Shown in pieces: positions 1 to 4,872 of a stretch of 24,081 nucleotides of DNA. The notes under the pieces were generated by a model that was not told where the DNA came from, did no database searches, and saw nothing but the letters and a program-made list of their open reading frames with translations. This DNA is from a virus: the IMG/VR virus record IMGVR_UViG_3300005524_000022, positions 1 to 24,081 of that record. One strand, given 5' to 3'. A program made the position numbers and the translations under genes. Every line of letters begins with the position of its first letter. Position 1 is the first letter of the stretch.

Positions 1-764
1 ATAGTACCTCCAGCACGAGCGGACCATGTACCACCGAGAAGCTGTGCTCGCGTAATCGGATCGAGCTCCATTAGCGAGCGACGGTACTCCTCACGTGTGA
101 GGTGAGGGTTGTCGTCCAGCTTGGCCGGAACGAAGATGCGCTTCTTGGCCTTCCCCTCGACGAGGAAGCGTTGTCGCACCCACGAATGTCCGACACCTCC
201 GGGGTTCGACGCCCCGCGCATTCGTAGTGGAATGTTGACGGTTGCTCCTCGCCTCAGACGAGAGAAGAGGTAACGGTACTGTGGCTCCGTGAACTGCGTC
301 AGCTCATCGAAGCCAACGTACTGGAACTCCGCCGACTGGTAGCGGTACTTGTCGTTCTCGGACTGCAAGTATCCGAACGTGACCGTTGCACCGCTCGGGA
401 AGTGCCACGTCTTGGTGTCATCCTCCCACTTGGCATCCGTCGGCTTGAGCCACGCCATGGAACGATCCATAATAGCGCCCGGAAGGGACAAGTCGGCGTA
501 CGTGCGTCGGAGAAGCAGGGCAGCGTACCCCGGCGTATCCACGTACTGAAGCGCTCCCATCAAGAGCGCGTCCGACTTGCCACCTCCCGCGGCCCCCCCG
601 TACAGCGCCTCCAAGACGTCGAGCAACAGAAAAGCCGACTGTGGAGGCGTTGGCGTGTGTACCCAGTACGGAGACGACTTCGGCGTCAAGGCCTGCGCTA
701 GCTCGAGAAGCTCCTCATCCGTGAGCTCGTCGAATCTCGCGAGGTCAACTTGCGTCGGTATCAC
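1..764 (-). CDS. terL: Terminase large subunit (partial, C-terminus off the left edge)
   Basis: DNA-packaging motor ATPase/nuclease of tailed phages. Translation of the minus strand gives about 254 residues before the window edge. A Walker A motif GGAAGGGKS lies near residues 56-64, a Walker B-like YVGFDEL near 149-155 with the acidic pair D153-E154, and a GASNPGG segment resembling the ATPase coupling motif follows. These are hallmarks of the Terminase_6/Terminase_3 family; the nuclease half is outside the window. The GTG at 762-764 is the first start after an in-frame TAG, which is also the stop of the upstream gene, leaving a 24-nt gap; the Shine-Dalgarno (SD) sequence is weak (AGAGAG). 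It is the last gene seen in the minus-strand packaging operon. The family call is firm; the exact start is likely. Confidence 0.95.
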   Translation of the reverse strand, partial: MIPTQVDLARFDELTDEELLELAQALTPKSSPYWVHTPTPPQSAFLLLDVLEALYGGAAGGGKSDALLMGALQYVDTPGYAALLLRRTYADLSLPGAIMDRSMAWLKPTDAKWEDDTKTWHFPSGATVTFGYLQSENDKYRYQSAEFQYVGFDELTQFTEPQYRYLFSRLRRGATVNIPLRMRGASNPGGVGHSWVRQRFLVEGKAKKRIFVPAKLDDNPHLTREEYRRSLMELDPITRAQLLGGTWSARAGGT

Positions 765-788
765 AGTCGTCTCTCTTGCACAGGGTAA

Positions 789-1118
789 CTACAGCTCTTC
801 TGCCGGAGTTGCTGACGTGGTCTCCGACCCCGCAGAGGTCGTCCCCGTTGCCGTTACAGGGGCCCCACTCGCGGGCTGCGCTTCGGCGGGGGTCGAAGCC
901 GCCGACTCAGTCGGGGTCGGAGACGATGTGTGGGTGAAGTCCACAGTGAACACGCTGCCACTGGCGAGATGCGCGGGAAGAGTCCCGTCACCTCGGAGTG
1001 CGATTCCGACGGTGGTGATTCCGTCGCCGAAGTCGCTCACGTCTTGCGCGTGCATGCCTGCTTCCCACGAGCCAGCGTACTGCTGAGCGTTGGAAACCTG
1101 GAACTTGGCTTGAGGCAT
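789..1118 (-). CDS. Hypothetical protein between the terminase genes
   Basis: I do not recognise a family. The protein has 109 residues. The first ~60 look like a small folded beta-type domain (segments such as GITTVGIALRGDGTLPAHLASG). The C-terminal ~45 residues are low-complexity Ser/Thr/Pro/Ala, ending SATPAEEL, like a disordered tail. The ATG at 1118 is preceded by a very strong SD (GGGAGGGAGG, about 4 nt away), so the start is well supported. It lies in the packaging operon between a DUF6582-like gene and the large terminase. A capsid accessory or decoration role is possible from position only; nothing in the sequence shows it. Confidence 0.8.
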   Translation of the reverse strand: MPQAKFQVSNAQQYAGSWEAGMHAQDVSDFGDGITTVGIALRGDGTLPAHLASGSVFTVDFTHTSSPTPTESAASTPAEAQPASGAPVTATGTTSAGSETTSATPAEEL

Positions 1119-1155
1119 TGTGCCTCCCTCCCTTGGTCACGGTCAGTAGCGAGTG

Positions 1156-1374
1156 CTACTTGACGTTCATCTTCGGATACTTGCGCTTGACGCGCCCTTT
1201 CAGTGCTGCGAACTGCGATGGGGACAGGTACCGCTTCCCGTACGCCAGAGCGTCACGTGCTCGCCCGGGCGTGTCGATCGGGTAGTTTCCTGACTGCGAC
1301 TTGGCCTTTCCGTGTGCCTTGCTAGGAACGCCGAAAGAACTCGTTGGCAAGTTCTTTCGCCGAGACGCCGTCAT
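1156..1374 (-). CDS. Small basic protein with DUF6582-like C-terminus
   Basis: About 72 residues from the chosen ATG. The C-terminal part (YPIDTPGRARDALAYG..., then a run ending ALKGRVKRKYPKMNVK) resembles the DUF6582-type segment common in actinophage structural regions; this is recognition from memory. The frame is open much further upstream, to 1530, but that part is an out-of-frame reading of the acidic tail of the small terminase gene, giving a meaningless ATKATKATK run. I therefore favour the ATG at 1372-1374, which still overlaps the terminase gene by 53 nt. A TTG a few codons downstream is also possible. The SD for either is weak, so the start is uncertain. Function unknown. Confidence 0.65.
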   Translation of the reverse strand: MTASRRKNLPTSSFGVPSKAHGKAKSQSGNYPIDTPGRARDALAYGKRYLSPSQFAALKGRVKRKYPKMNVK

Positions 1375-2017
1375 CGGCGGACTCTTCTTGACCGTCCGCG
1401 ATGTCCCCGTCCTCTTCGTCGCTTTCGTCGCTTTCGTCGCTTTCGTAGTCCGCATCGCCTTCGTAGCTGCCATCCTCGACCTCCTCAGTGTCGATGACTC
1501 CACTGGAACCCGTTGGGAGAACTCCTGCAACTGCCAATCGCTCGACGATCTCCTTCAGACCGGTGCGATCAACCGTCACTTCGTGCTCGACGTGTGCGGC
1601 CCCCTCTAGGCGCACAACAGTCTCGCGCGGTTTGTCTCCCCACCGCTCACTGAAGCGCCGCTTGAGAAGTGCCTCCGCAGCTCGCCAATCGCGATCCGTT
1701 GCTGCTCGCCACTCCTCAACCAGCTGTGCTTCCGCGGAAGCCTCTGCACGCTGGACTTGAAGAACGAACTCGGCAATGTCCATCGGACACTGCGGTGTAT
1801 CTGCAGCGTCGATCCAGGCTTGAACGACGGACGGACGTACACCTGCACGGCGAGCAGCCGTCTCGAGGTGCTGCCCCATCTCGACCTCGTTGAGGAAGAG
1901 GCGACGGACTAGGTCCGGAAAGGAGTCTCGCAGCGACGTCCAGTCGATTGCTCGAACACGCGGCAGAGCGATGACGGTCGTGCCAGTCGTTCCTCCGCTA
2001 TCCGAGGGCGTAGACAT
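1322..2017 (-). CDS. terS: Terminase small subunit
   Basis: DNA-recognition subunit of the packaging terminase. The 231-residue protein has a helix-turn-helix-like segment around residues 50-70 (LETAARRAGVRPSVVQAW), an alpha-helical middle, and the typical DWRAAEALLKRRFSERWG signature near 110-127 found in many small terminases. After residue ~178 comes a very acidic repetitive tail (YESDESDESDEEDGD) encoded by a GAC/GAA/AGC repeat. The ATG at 2017 has no good SD; upstream lies a 3x heptamer repeat. It sits two genes upstream of terL in the same operon. The acidic tail is unusual and may contact partners or shield the DNA-binding head; that is inference. Confidence 0.85.
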   Translation of the reverse strand: MSTPSDSGGTTGTTVIALPRVRAIDWTSLRDSFPDLVRRLFLNEVEMGQHLETAARRAGVRPSVVQAWIDAADTPQCPMDIAEFVLQVQRAEASAEAQLVEEWRAATDRDWRAAEALLKRRFSERWGDKPRETVVRLEGAAHVEHEVTVDRTGLKEIVERLAVAGVLPTGSSGVIDTEEVEDGSYEGDADYESDESDESDEEDGDIADGQEESADDGVSAKELANEFFRRS

Positions 2018-2035
2018 CCGTTGATCGAGACCGTT

Positions 2036-2056
2036 GACTATCGACTATCGACTATC
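2036..2056. repeat. Three tandem GACTATC heptamers between two minus-strand genes
   Basis: GACTATC occurs three times head to tail, followed by GAC. The repeat covers the last bases of the upstream gene (its TAG is at 2052-2054) and sits about 20 bp before the small terminase start. It could be a protein-binding site near the packaging genes or simple slippage; no function can be assigned. Confidence 0.7.
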
Positions 2057-2417
2057 GACCGCGACGCCTGCGACCGCTGCCACTCGCGTTGCCGAACGGT
2101 GAACCTGTGCTCGACACGCGAGGCTGTGCAGAAGACGATGTGGCGTCTCGTCCGAGGCGGGAACCATCGAGGTCGACCTTCGTCTCGGAACGCAGAACAG
2201 TTCCGCCCGTGATAAGCGGAGTGTCGTCCGTCGTCATGGAGTTCGGTGCTCCCGACGGCACAGGAGTGCCGGAGTAGCCCTGCTTGGTTCCACTCGGTCT
2301 GAACGTCCCACGAGTCCGACCTCTGTCATCCGCGTCACCGTCCGTACCAGCAGAGTTGCCTCCACCTCGAGCGAGTCCTGGTGTCCGTGCACTCTTGCCA
2401 CGCTGTTGAAGTGCCAT
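2052..2417 (-). CDS. Hypothetical Gly/Arg/Ser-rich protein
   Basis: Unrecognised 121-residue protein of low complexity, with a Gly/Arg/Asp-rich N-terminal half and a basic C-terminal end (GSGRRRRGR). It probably lacks a compact globular fold. Its ATG overlaps the TAA of the upstream gene (TAATG), which points to translational coupling and supports the start. It is the second gene of the minus-strand operon, directly before the small terminase. A nucleic-acid-binding or head-assembly role fits the basic tail and the position, but this is inference only. Confidence 0.7.
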   Translation of the reverse strand: MALQQRGKSARTPGLARGGGNSAGTDGDADDRGRTRGTFRPSGTKQGYSGTPVPSGAPNSMTTDDTPLITGGTVLRSETKVDLDGSRLGRDATSSSAQPRVSSTGSPFGNASGSGRRRRGR

Positions 2418-2680
2418 TACGGTAGAACCTCCGTTCCCGTTGCATTGGCGTTTCCGGTGTACGTTGTGAGCTCTTCACCGTTTCCAGCCAGTGCACCGAG
2501 TGCTGCACCTGCTGATGCAGCTGCACTCTGGACTCGAGCCTTATGCGCTGGCGTGACTGAGGAGACGCCCGACACTTGCGACGGCGTACGTCCCGCCCAG
2601 TCACCGCTGAAGTTGGCTCCCATGTTGGCTCCCGGTCCTGTTGTGACGTTGAGAGCACCTGTTGTGTCAATGGAACTCAC
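2417..2680 (-). CDS. Hypothetical Ala/Thr/Gly-rich protein, first gene of the packaging operon
   Basis: Unrecognised 87-residue protein, rich in Ala, Thr, Gly and Ser, with a helix-prone middle (KARVQSAAASAGAALGALAG). The GTG start at 2678-2680 lies only 8 nt after the -10 box of the minus-strand promoter, so an mRNA from it would have essentially no leader. The alternative is the ATG at residue 20 (about 2623), which has a GGGAG motif 5 nt before it. The stop overlaps the start of the next gene (TAATG). No signal peptide or membrane segment is visible. Function unknown. Confidence 0.7.
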   Translation of the reverse strand: MSSIDTTGALNVTTGPGANMGANFSGDWAGRTPSQVSGVSSVTPAHKARVQSAAASAGAALGALAGNGEELTTYTGNANATGTEVLP

Positions 2681-2688
2681 TGAGTTGG

Positions 2689-2717
2689 ATTATATAGAGA
2701 GCGTCACCGTGAATCAA
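2689..2717 (-). promoter_or_regulatory. Sigma70-type promoter for the minus-strand packaging operon
   Basis: On the minus strand TTGATT (2717-2712) and TATAAT (2694-2689) are separated by exactly 17 bp. The core matches the ten plus-strand promoters, although its spacer lacks their shared TCG/TCCAC ends. The predicted transcription start (7-8 nt after TATAAT) falls at 2682-2681, right beside the GTG at 2680, predicting a leaderless transcript. Confidence 0.85.
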
Positions 2718-2739
2718 GAGGGAGACTCGGTGAAAGTGG

Positions 2740-2789
2740 GAGTTTCCAGTGAAAAACTCGGGAAAGTGGTGAGTTTCGCCCAAAAACTC
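2740..2789. repeat. Twin palindromes GAGTTT-N7/8-AAACTC
   Basis: Two imperfect direct repeats about 31 bp apart (three helical turns) each contain GAGTTT at 2740-2745 and 2771-2776, paired with AAACTC at 2754-2759 and 2784-2789. They lie 23-72 bp upstream of the -35 of the minus-strand promoter. The arrangement looks like a pair of dimer-binding operator sites. The 10-mer GTGAGTTTCG (2769-2778) recurs at the atypical promoter at 22947-22975. Confidence 0.6.
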
Positions 2790-2976
2790 GTACTTGCCGC
2801 GGGCTGCTACTGGGCGGACCCGCGTCGCCGCGTCGCTTTTGACGCCCGGGGCGTCCCGCGGGGGGTCGCGTCCCCTCCGGGGTCGCGTCGCGTTCCGTCC
2901 CCTCTCGGTCGACCTCCGTCTCCTCCTCTCACACGACCTCCTCCTCTCCTCCTCCTTCACCACTCGTTTCACGACG

Positions 2977-3019
2977 TTCACACTTCTTCACACTTCACGT
3001 CCTTTCACACCGTTCACAC
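2977..3019 (+). repeat. Four TTCACAC repeats (iteron-like)
   Basis: Exact TTCACAC copies begin at 2977, 2987, 3004 and 3013, with near matches around (TTCAC at about 2955, 2968 and 2994; GTCACAC at 3035). Spacing is 10, 17 and 9 bp. This could be an iteron set for an initiator or a regulator-binding array, or a by-product of the pyrimidine-rich composition. Confidence 0.5.
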
Positions 3020-3080
3020 CCTCCGTCCACGGAGGTCACACTCACCAAAAAAAAAATTCCCAAGAAGTTAGTGAAATCAC

Positions 3081-3109
3081 TTGATTTTTCCGTCGCACTC
3101 CATTATAAT
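3081..3109 (+). promoter_or_regulatory. Early promoter P1 (TTGATT-17-TATAAT)
   Basis: TTGATT at 3081-3086 and TATAAT at 3104-3109, with a 17-bp spacer ending CTCCAT. An A10 tract lies just upstream and could act like an UP element. The leader of about 55 nt contains ACACTCTCTCG, also found in the P4 leader, then the ACGGAAAAGGGG box before the first early gene. Confidence 0.9.
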
Positions 3110-3169
3110 ACATGTATAGGAAAGAAGAAGAGAGAAACACTCTCTCGCAAACGGAAAAGGGGAAAAGCA

Positions 3170-3430
3170 ATGGCAATGTCCGAAGCACAGAAGCAGGCGA
3201 TTCGGGAGTCTCTGAAGAAGTACTACGAGACGCACTCCGGTCCGCGCACCGGGATCGCTTGCGCGGACGAAACGAAAGCGAAGATCCGGGACAGGTTGAA
3301 GGAGTACTACGCAACGAACCCGGGACCGCAGACGGGGAAGCCGATGTCGGACGAGACGAAGGAGAAGATCCGTCAGGCCATGCTGCGACGCAGCCAGCCG
3401 CAGACGAAGGCGAAGGCGAAGCGGAGCTGA
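3170..3430 (+). CDS. NUMOD3-repeat small protein (paralogue 1)
   Basis: 86 residues made almost wholly of a 28-residue tandem repeat (residues 4-31, 32-59, and a partial 60-75) of the form (S/A)(D/E)ETKxKIRxxLxxYYxxxxGPxTG, the pattern of the NUMOD3 DNA-binding motif usually found beside homing-endonuclease domains. Here no nuclease domain is present; a Lys/Arg-rich tail follows. The start ATG at 3170 follows ACGGAAAAGGGG by 7 nt; the frame stays open upstream to the promoter but lacks an SD there. It is the first gene after P1, and its closest relative (6450-6779) is likewise first after P4. A sequence-specific DNA-binding regulator is my inference. A third, shorter member lies at 18987-19298. 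Confidence 0.85.
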   Translation: MAMSEAQKQAIRESLKKYYETHSGPRTGIACADETKAKIRDRLKEYYATNPGPQTGKPMSDETKEKIRQAMLRRSQPQTKAKAKRS

Positions 3431-3440
3431 GCCAGGAGGT

Positions 3441-3470
3441 CGAGCGCCAGACGGTCGGGTCTGGCGCTCG
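3441..3470 (+). other. Intercistronic hairpin 1 (12-bp stem, GGTCGG loop)
   Basis: CGAGCGCCAGAC (3441-3452) pairs perfectly with GTCTGGCGCTCG (3459-3470) around a GGTCGG loop. No U-run follows, so it is not a classic terminator. It forms a homologous cassette with hairpin 2 at 3668-3697, which has a different stem but the same loop, stem length and downstream sequence. An mRNA-processing, stabilising or attenuating element is plausible. Confidence 0.8.
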
Positions 3471-3513
3471 CACTCCGCACTCAGACGATGCGGAAACGGA
3501 AAGGGGACAGCAG

Positions 3514-3657
3514 ATGAGGAAGCTCGCACAGGTCAGGGACGCAGACCGAGACCGCTCGGACGAGATCGACACGGACGATCGGATCTACCTCGCGGAGCTC
3601 GCAAGGCAGTGGGCACTGCGGTCACTGAACGAGAGGCCGGCACTGGTCACGTACTGA
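3514..3657 (+). CDS. Small hypothetical protein (47 aa)
   Basis: Unrecognised. MRKLAQV at the N-terminus, an acidic/basic middle (RDADRDRSDEIDTDD) and a helix-prone C-terminal half (LAELARQWALRSLNERPAL). The ATG at 3514 follows AACGGAAAGGGG by 7 nt, the same box used elsewhere in this region. The frame is open far upstream but without another supported start. It lies in the P1 operon between two hairpin cassettes. The next gene begins similarly (MKRLVQV), suggesting that the cassette duplication included the first codons. Confidence 0.75.
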   Translation: MRKLAQVRDADRDRSDEIDTDDRIYLAELARQWALRSLNERPALVTY

Positions 3658-3667
3658 GCCAGCGCCA

Positions 3668-3697
3668 GAAGAGAGGGACGGTCGGGTCCCTCTCTTC
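3668..3697 (+). other. Intercistronic hairpin 2 (12-bp stem, GGTCGG loop)
   Basis: GAAGAGAGGGAC (3668-3679) pairs perfectly with GTCCCTCTCTTC (3686-3697) around GGTCGG. The stem sequence differs from hairpin 1 except for the three loop-closing pairs (GAC/GTC), yet length, loop and the downstream GCACTCAGA and AACGGA(A/G)AGGGG segments are kept. This looks like covariation that preserves an RNA structure. Confidence 0.8.
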
Positions 3698-3745
3698 GAG
3701 CGCGCACTCAGAGCGAATGCGCGGTAACGGAGAGGGGCAGGTCAG

Positions 3746-3901
3746 ATGAAACGGTTGGTGCAGGTCTTCGAACTCACAGAAGACACGACAGAGGAGGTGT
3801 GCGTTCGGACGGAGTGTCTCACGCTCACCGAGACGGTTCAGAAGTTCGGTCGGTGCGAGGTTCTCACGTCGGAGGGAACACAGCTTCGGGTGTGGGTCTG
3901 A
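3746..3901 (+). CDS. Small hypothetical protein (51 aa)
   Basis: Unrecognised. The start ATG is preceded by AACGGAGAGGGG. The protein is MKRLVQVFELTEDTT... with alternating hydrophobic residues suggesting a small beta fold and two Cys far apart (CVRTEC, then FGRCEV). Its TGA overlaps the ATG of the next gene (TGATG), so the two are probably translationally coupled. Part of the P1 operon. Confidence 0.8.
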   Translation: MKRLVQVFELTEDTTEEVCVRTECLTLTETVQKFGRCEVLTSEGTQLRVWV

Positions 3902-4008
3902 TGAACGGACACGTTCTCTTCGGTCACTGGTGGCACTTGTACGTCATCGGTCACTCGTTCCTTCTCGGTCACTGGTGGTTTGCAGACGCGGTGTTGCACT
4001 ACCGGTAA
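3901..4008 (+). CDS. His/Trp-rich micro-protein with internal repeat (35 aa)
   Basis: Unrecognised, unusually rich in His and Trp. A 15-residue repeat gives LFGHWWH and LLGHWWF with GHV and GHS between them; at the DNA level CGGTCACTGGTGG occurs at 3921 and 3966, with CGGTCACT also at 3948. The hydrophobic stretch could insert in or lie on a membrane, and clustered His could bind metal or heme; both are inference. Start coupled to the previous stop (TGATG). It may be an unusual small membrane peptide, or a spurious but open frame. Confidence 0.6.
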   Translation: MNGHVLFGHWWHLYVIGHSFLLGHWWFADAVLHYR

Positions 4009-4076
4009 CCGGGAGGGAACGGGTCGGCATACGTACAACTGTAAAGGAACAAACGAAACGGAAAGGGGAAGTAACA

Positions 4077-4154
4077 GTGGGAGTTACGGTAACGCAGTTC
4101 CAGGGACCGACTCACAGGTTCGAGACGGTCGGTCAGTACATCGAGGGGGAGTGA
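4077..4154 (+). CDS. Small hypothetical protein (25 aa)
   Basis: GTG at 4077 follows AACGGAAAGGGG (4057-4068) by 8 nt, the region's standard initiation box. The product is only 25 residues (MGVTVTQFQGP...GQYIEGE). Its TGA overlaps the GTG of the next gene (GTGA). It may be a real micro-protein or a leader cistron that delivers ribosomes to the next gene. Confidence 0.6.
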   Translation: MGVTVTQFQGPTHRFETVGQYIEGE

Positions 4155-4306
4155 AGGTGAGAAAGTCCGTTACGTTCACCGCGTGGGCGTTCGTTACACT
4201 GCCTGAGGACGCGGAGTATCCCGAAATCGAACAGGCGGTCACCGACAAGTTCGGAGACGTCCTAGTCGTCGTCAGCATCTCGAACGTGGAGGTGGTAGAG
4301 GAGTGA
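4151..4306 (+). CDS. Small hypothetical protein (51 aa)
   Basis: Unrecognised. Alternating hydrophobic residues (VTFTAWAFVTLP, DVLVVVSISNVEVVEE) with a central helix (EIEQAVTDKFG) suggest a small alpha/beta fold. GTG at 4151 overlaps the previous stop; a GTG two codons downstream is an alternative. Its stop overlaps the start of the next, broken ORF by GTGA. Confidence 0.75.
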   Translation: MKVRKSVTFTAWAFVTLPEDAEYPEIEQAVTDKFGDVLVVVSISNVEVVEE

Positions 4307-4511
4307 CAACACCCGTTGCAGAGGCTTCGGCACTGGCACCGGTGATCGAATACGCGAAGGCGGTGTTCGAAGACGAAGCCAGAACGGCTCGCCCAGATCG
4401 AGCACGTCTCCGATCGAAGTAGACGGGGACGACGTCTACGGCGTTCCGTACTTCACGATCAAGTTCAGGACAGGTGAGGCTCTGGAGGTCGAGCGACTGG
4501 TTCAGCTCTAG
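4303..4511 (+). pseudogene. Frameshifted small gene
   Basis: Starting at the GTGA overlap, one frame encodes VTTPVAEASALAPVIEYAKAV... and ends at TAG 4420-4422 after 39 codons, its last ~10 residues being Arg-rich and atypical. A different frame then encodes good protein-like sequence (PIEVDGDDVYGVPYFTI then KFRTGEALEVERLVQL) to TAG 4509-4511, but has no ATG/GTG start of its own. The simplest reading is one ~68-residue gene broken by a single-base indel around 4375-4405. A sequencing error or programmed frameshift cannot be excluded, but no obvious slippery heptamer is present. Confidence 0.6.
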
Positions 4512-4520
4512 GAGGTAACG

Positions 4521-4724
4521 GTGTAGACCGAGGAGGCGGCCGACGCTCAAGAACAGCCAACTGGTGTGGGAGAAGCCCAGACCCGGGGATGGTACCTGTC
4601 CAAACTAGCCCGTCGCTGCGACCGACCGTTCCTGCACAGGAGGCACCGGTGTCAGGCATGCCACTGGTACAGGGAGCTGTGTAGGGTCCTGAACAGGGTA
4701 CCGAGTCGCGGTGTCTGGCGGTAG
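4521..4724 (+). pseudogene. Cys/His-rich small ORF with stop at codon 2
   Basis: AGGAGG followed 8 nt later by GTG at 4521 is an excellent initiation site, but the second codon is TAG. The frame then stays open for 65 codons and encodes a plausible zinc-binding protein (RRCDRPFLHRRHRCQACHWYRELC). Either a nonsense mutation has killed it, or translation starts at the weaker in-frame GTG at 4566, which lacks an SD. It follows directly on another broken ORF, so local decay is likely. Confidence 0.5.
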
Positions 4725-4743
4725 TCCCCGCATCGGAACCAGC

Positions 4744-4774
4744 TCCGCATCGGTTCCGCATCGGTTCCGCATCG
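4744..4774 (+). repeat. 11-bp tandem repeat, 2.8 copies
   Basis: TCCGCATCGGT repeats at 4744, 4755 and 4766 (the last partial). A partial inverted copy (CGCATCGGAACC) lies just upstream at about 4729-4740. The 11-bp period is close to one helical turn. It lies in the gene-poor stretch 4725-5020. Confidence 0.75.
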
Positions 4775-4872
4775 TGGCTGCATCCTCGTCTGGCCCGACT
4801 GTAAATCAAGGCGCACCCAGTTCCACAGCCGGTTCCAGTCGGCTCCCAATTCCCTTGAGAGATCACGCTATC

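Larger units (their letters stand above)
2718..3080. other. Gene-free divergent control region
   Basis: No credible gene lies between the minus-strand promoter and the first plus-strand promoter. From left to right it holds two GAGTTT/AAACTC palindromes (2740-2789); an extremely GC-rich block (about 2795-2910) with a GACGCC-CGG-GGCGTC hairpin and several GTCGCGTC repeats; a top-strand pyrimidine-rich tract (about 2900-2970); TTCACAC repeats (2977-3019); a CCTCCGT-CC-ACGGAGG inverted repeat (about 3020-3035); and a run of ten A (3047-3056) about 25 bp upstream of the next -35. Such a region next to the terminase genes could hold a replication origin, a packaging (cos/pac) site or operators. 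The sequence alone does not say which. Confidence 0.6.

Noticed and set aside
2667-2981. 104-codon minus-strand ORF in the divergent control region
   Set aside because: Arg/Glu-rich product of the biased composition; it would overlap the mapped promoter and palindromes.
2977-3019. TTCACAC repeats as a CRISPR-like array
   Set aside because: Units are only 7 bp with 2-10 bp spacing, far from CRISPR repeat/spacer sizes, and no cas genes are present; the Cas4-like nuclease belongs to the recombination module.
2406-3071. 221-codon plus-strand ORF crossing two minus-strand genes and the control region
   Set aside because: It reads through well-coupled minus-strand genes and then low-complexity Pro/Ser/His sequence; no promoter or SD.
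3441-3697. Hairpins as Rho-independent terminators
   Set aside because: Strong stems but no following U-tract, and the next genes lack their own promoters, so transcription must continue through them.
4465-4866. 133-codon minus-strand ORF over the decayed region
   Set aside because: Pro/Arg/Cys-rich random-looking translation across tandem repeats, no SD, opposite in direction to all nearby genes.
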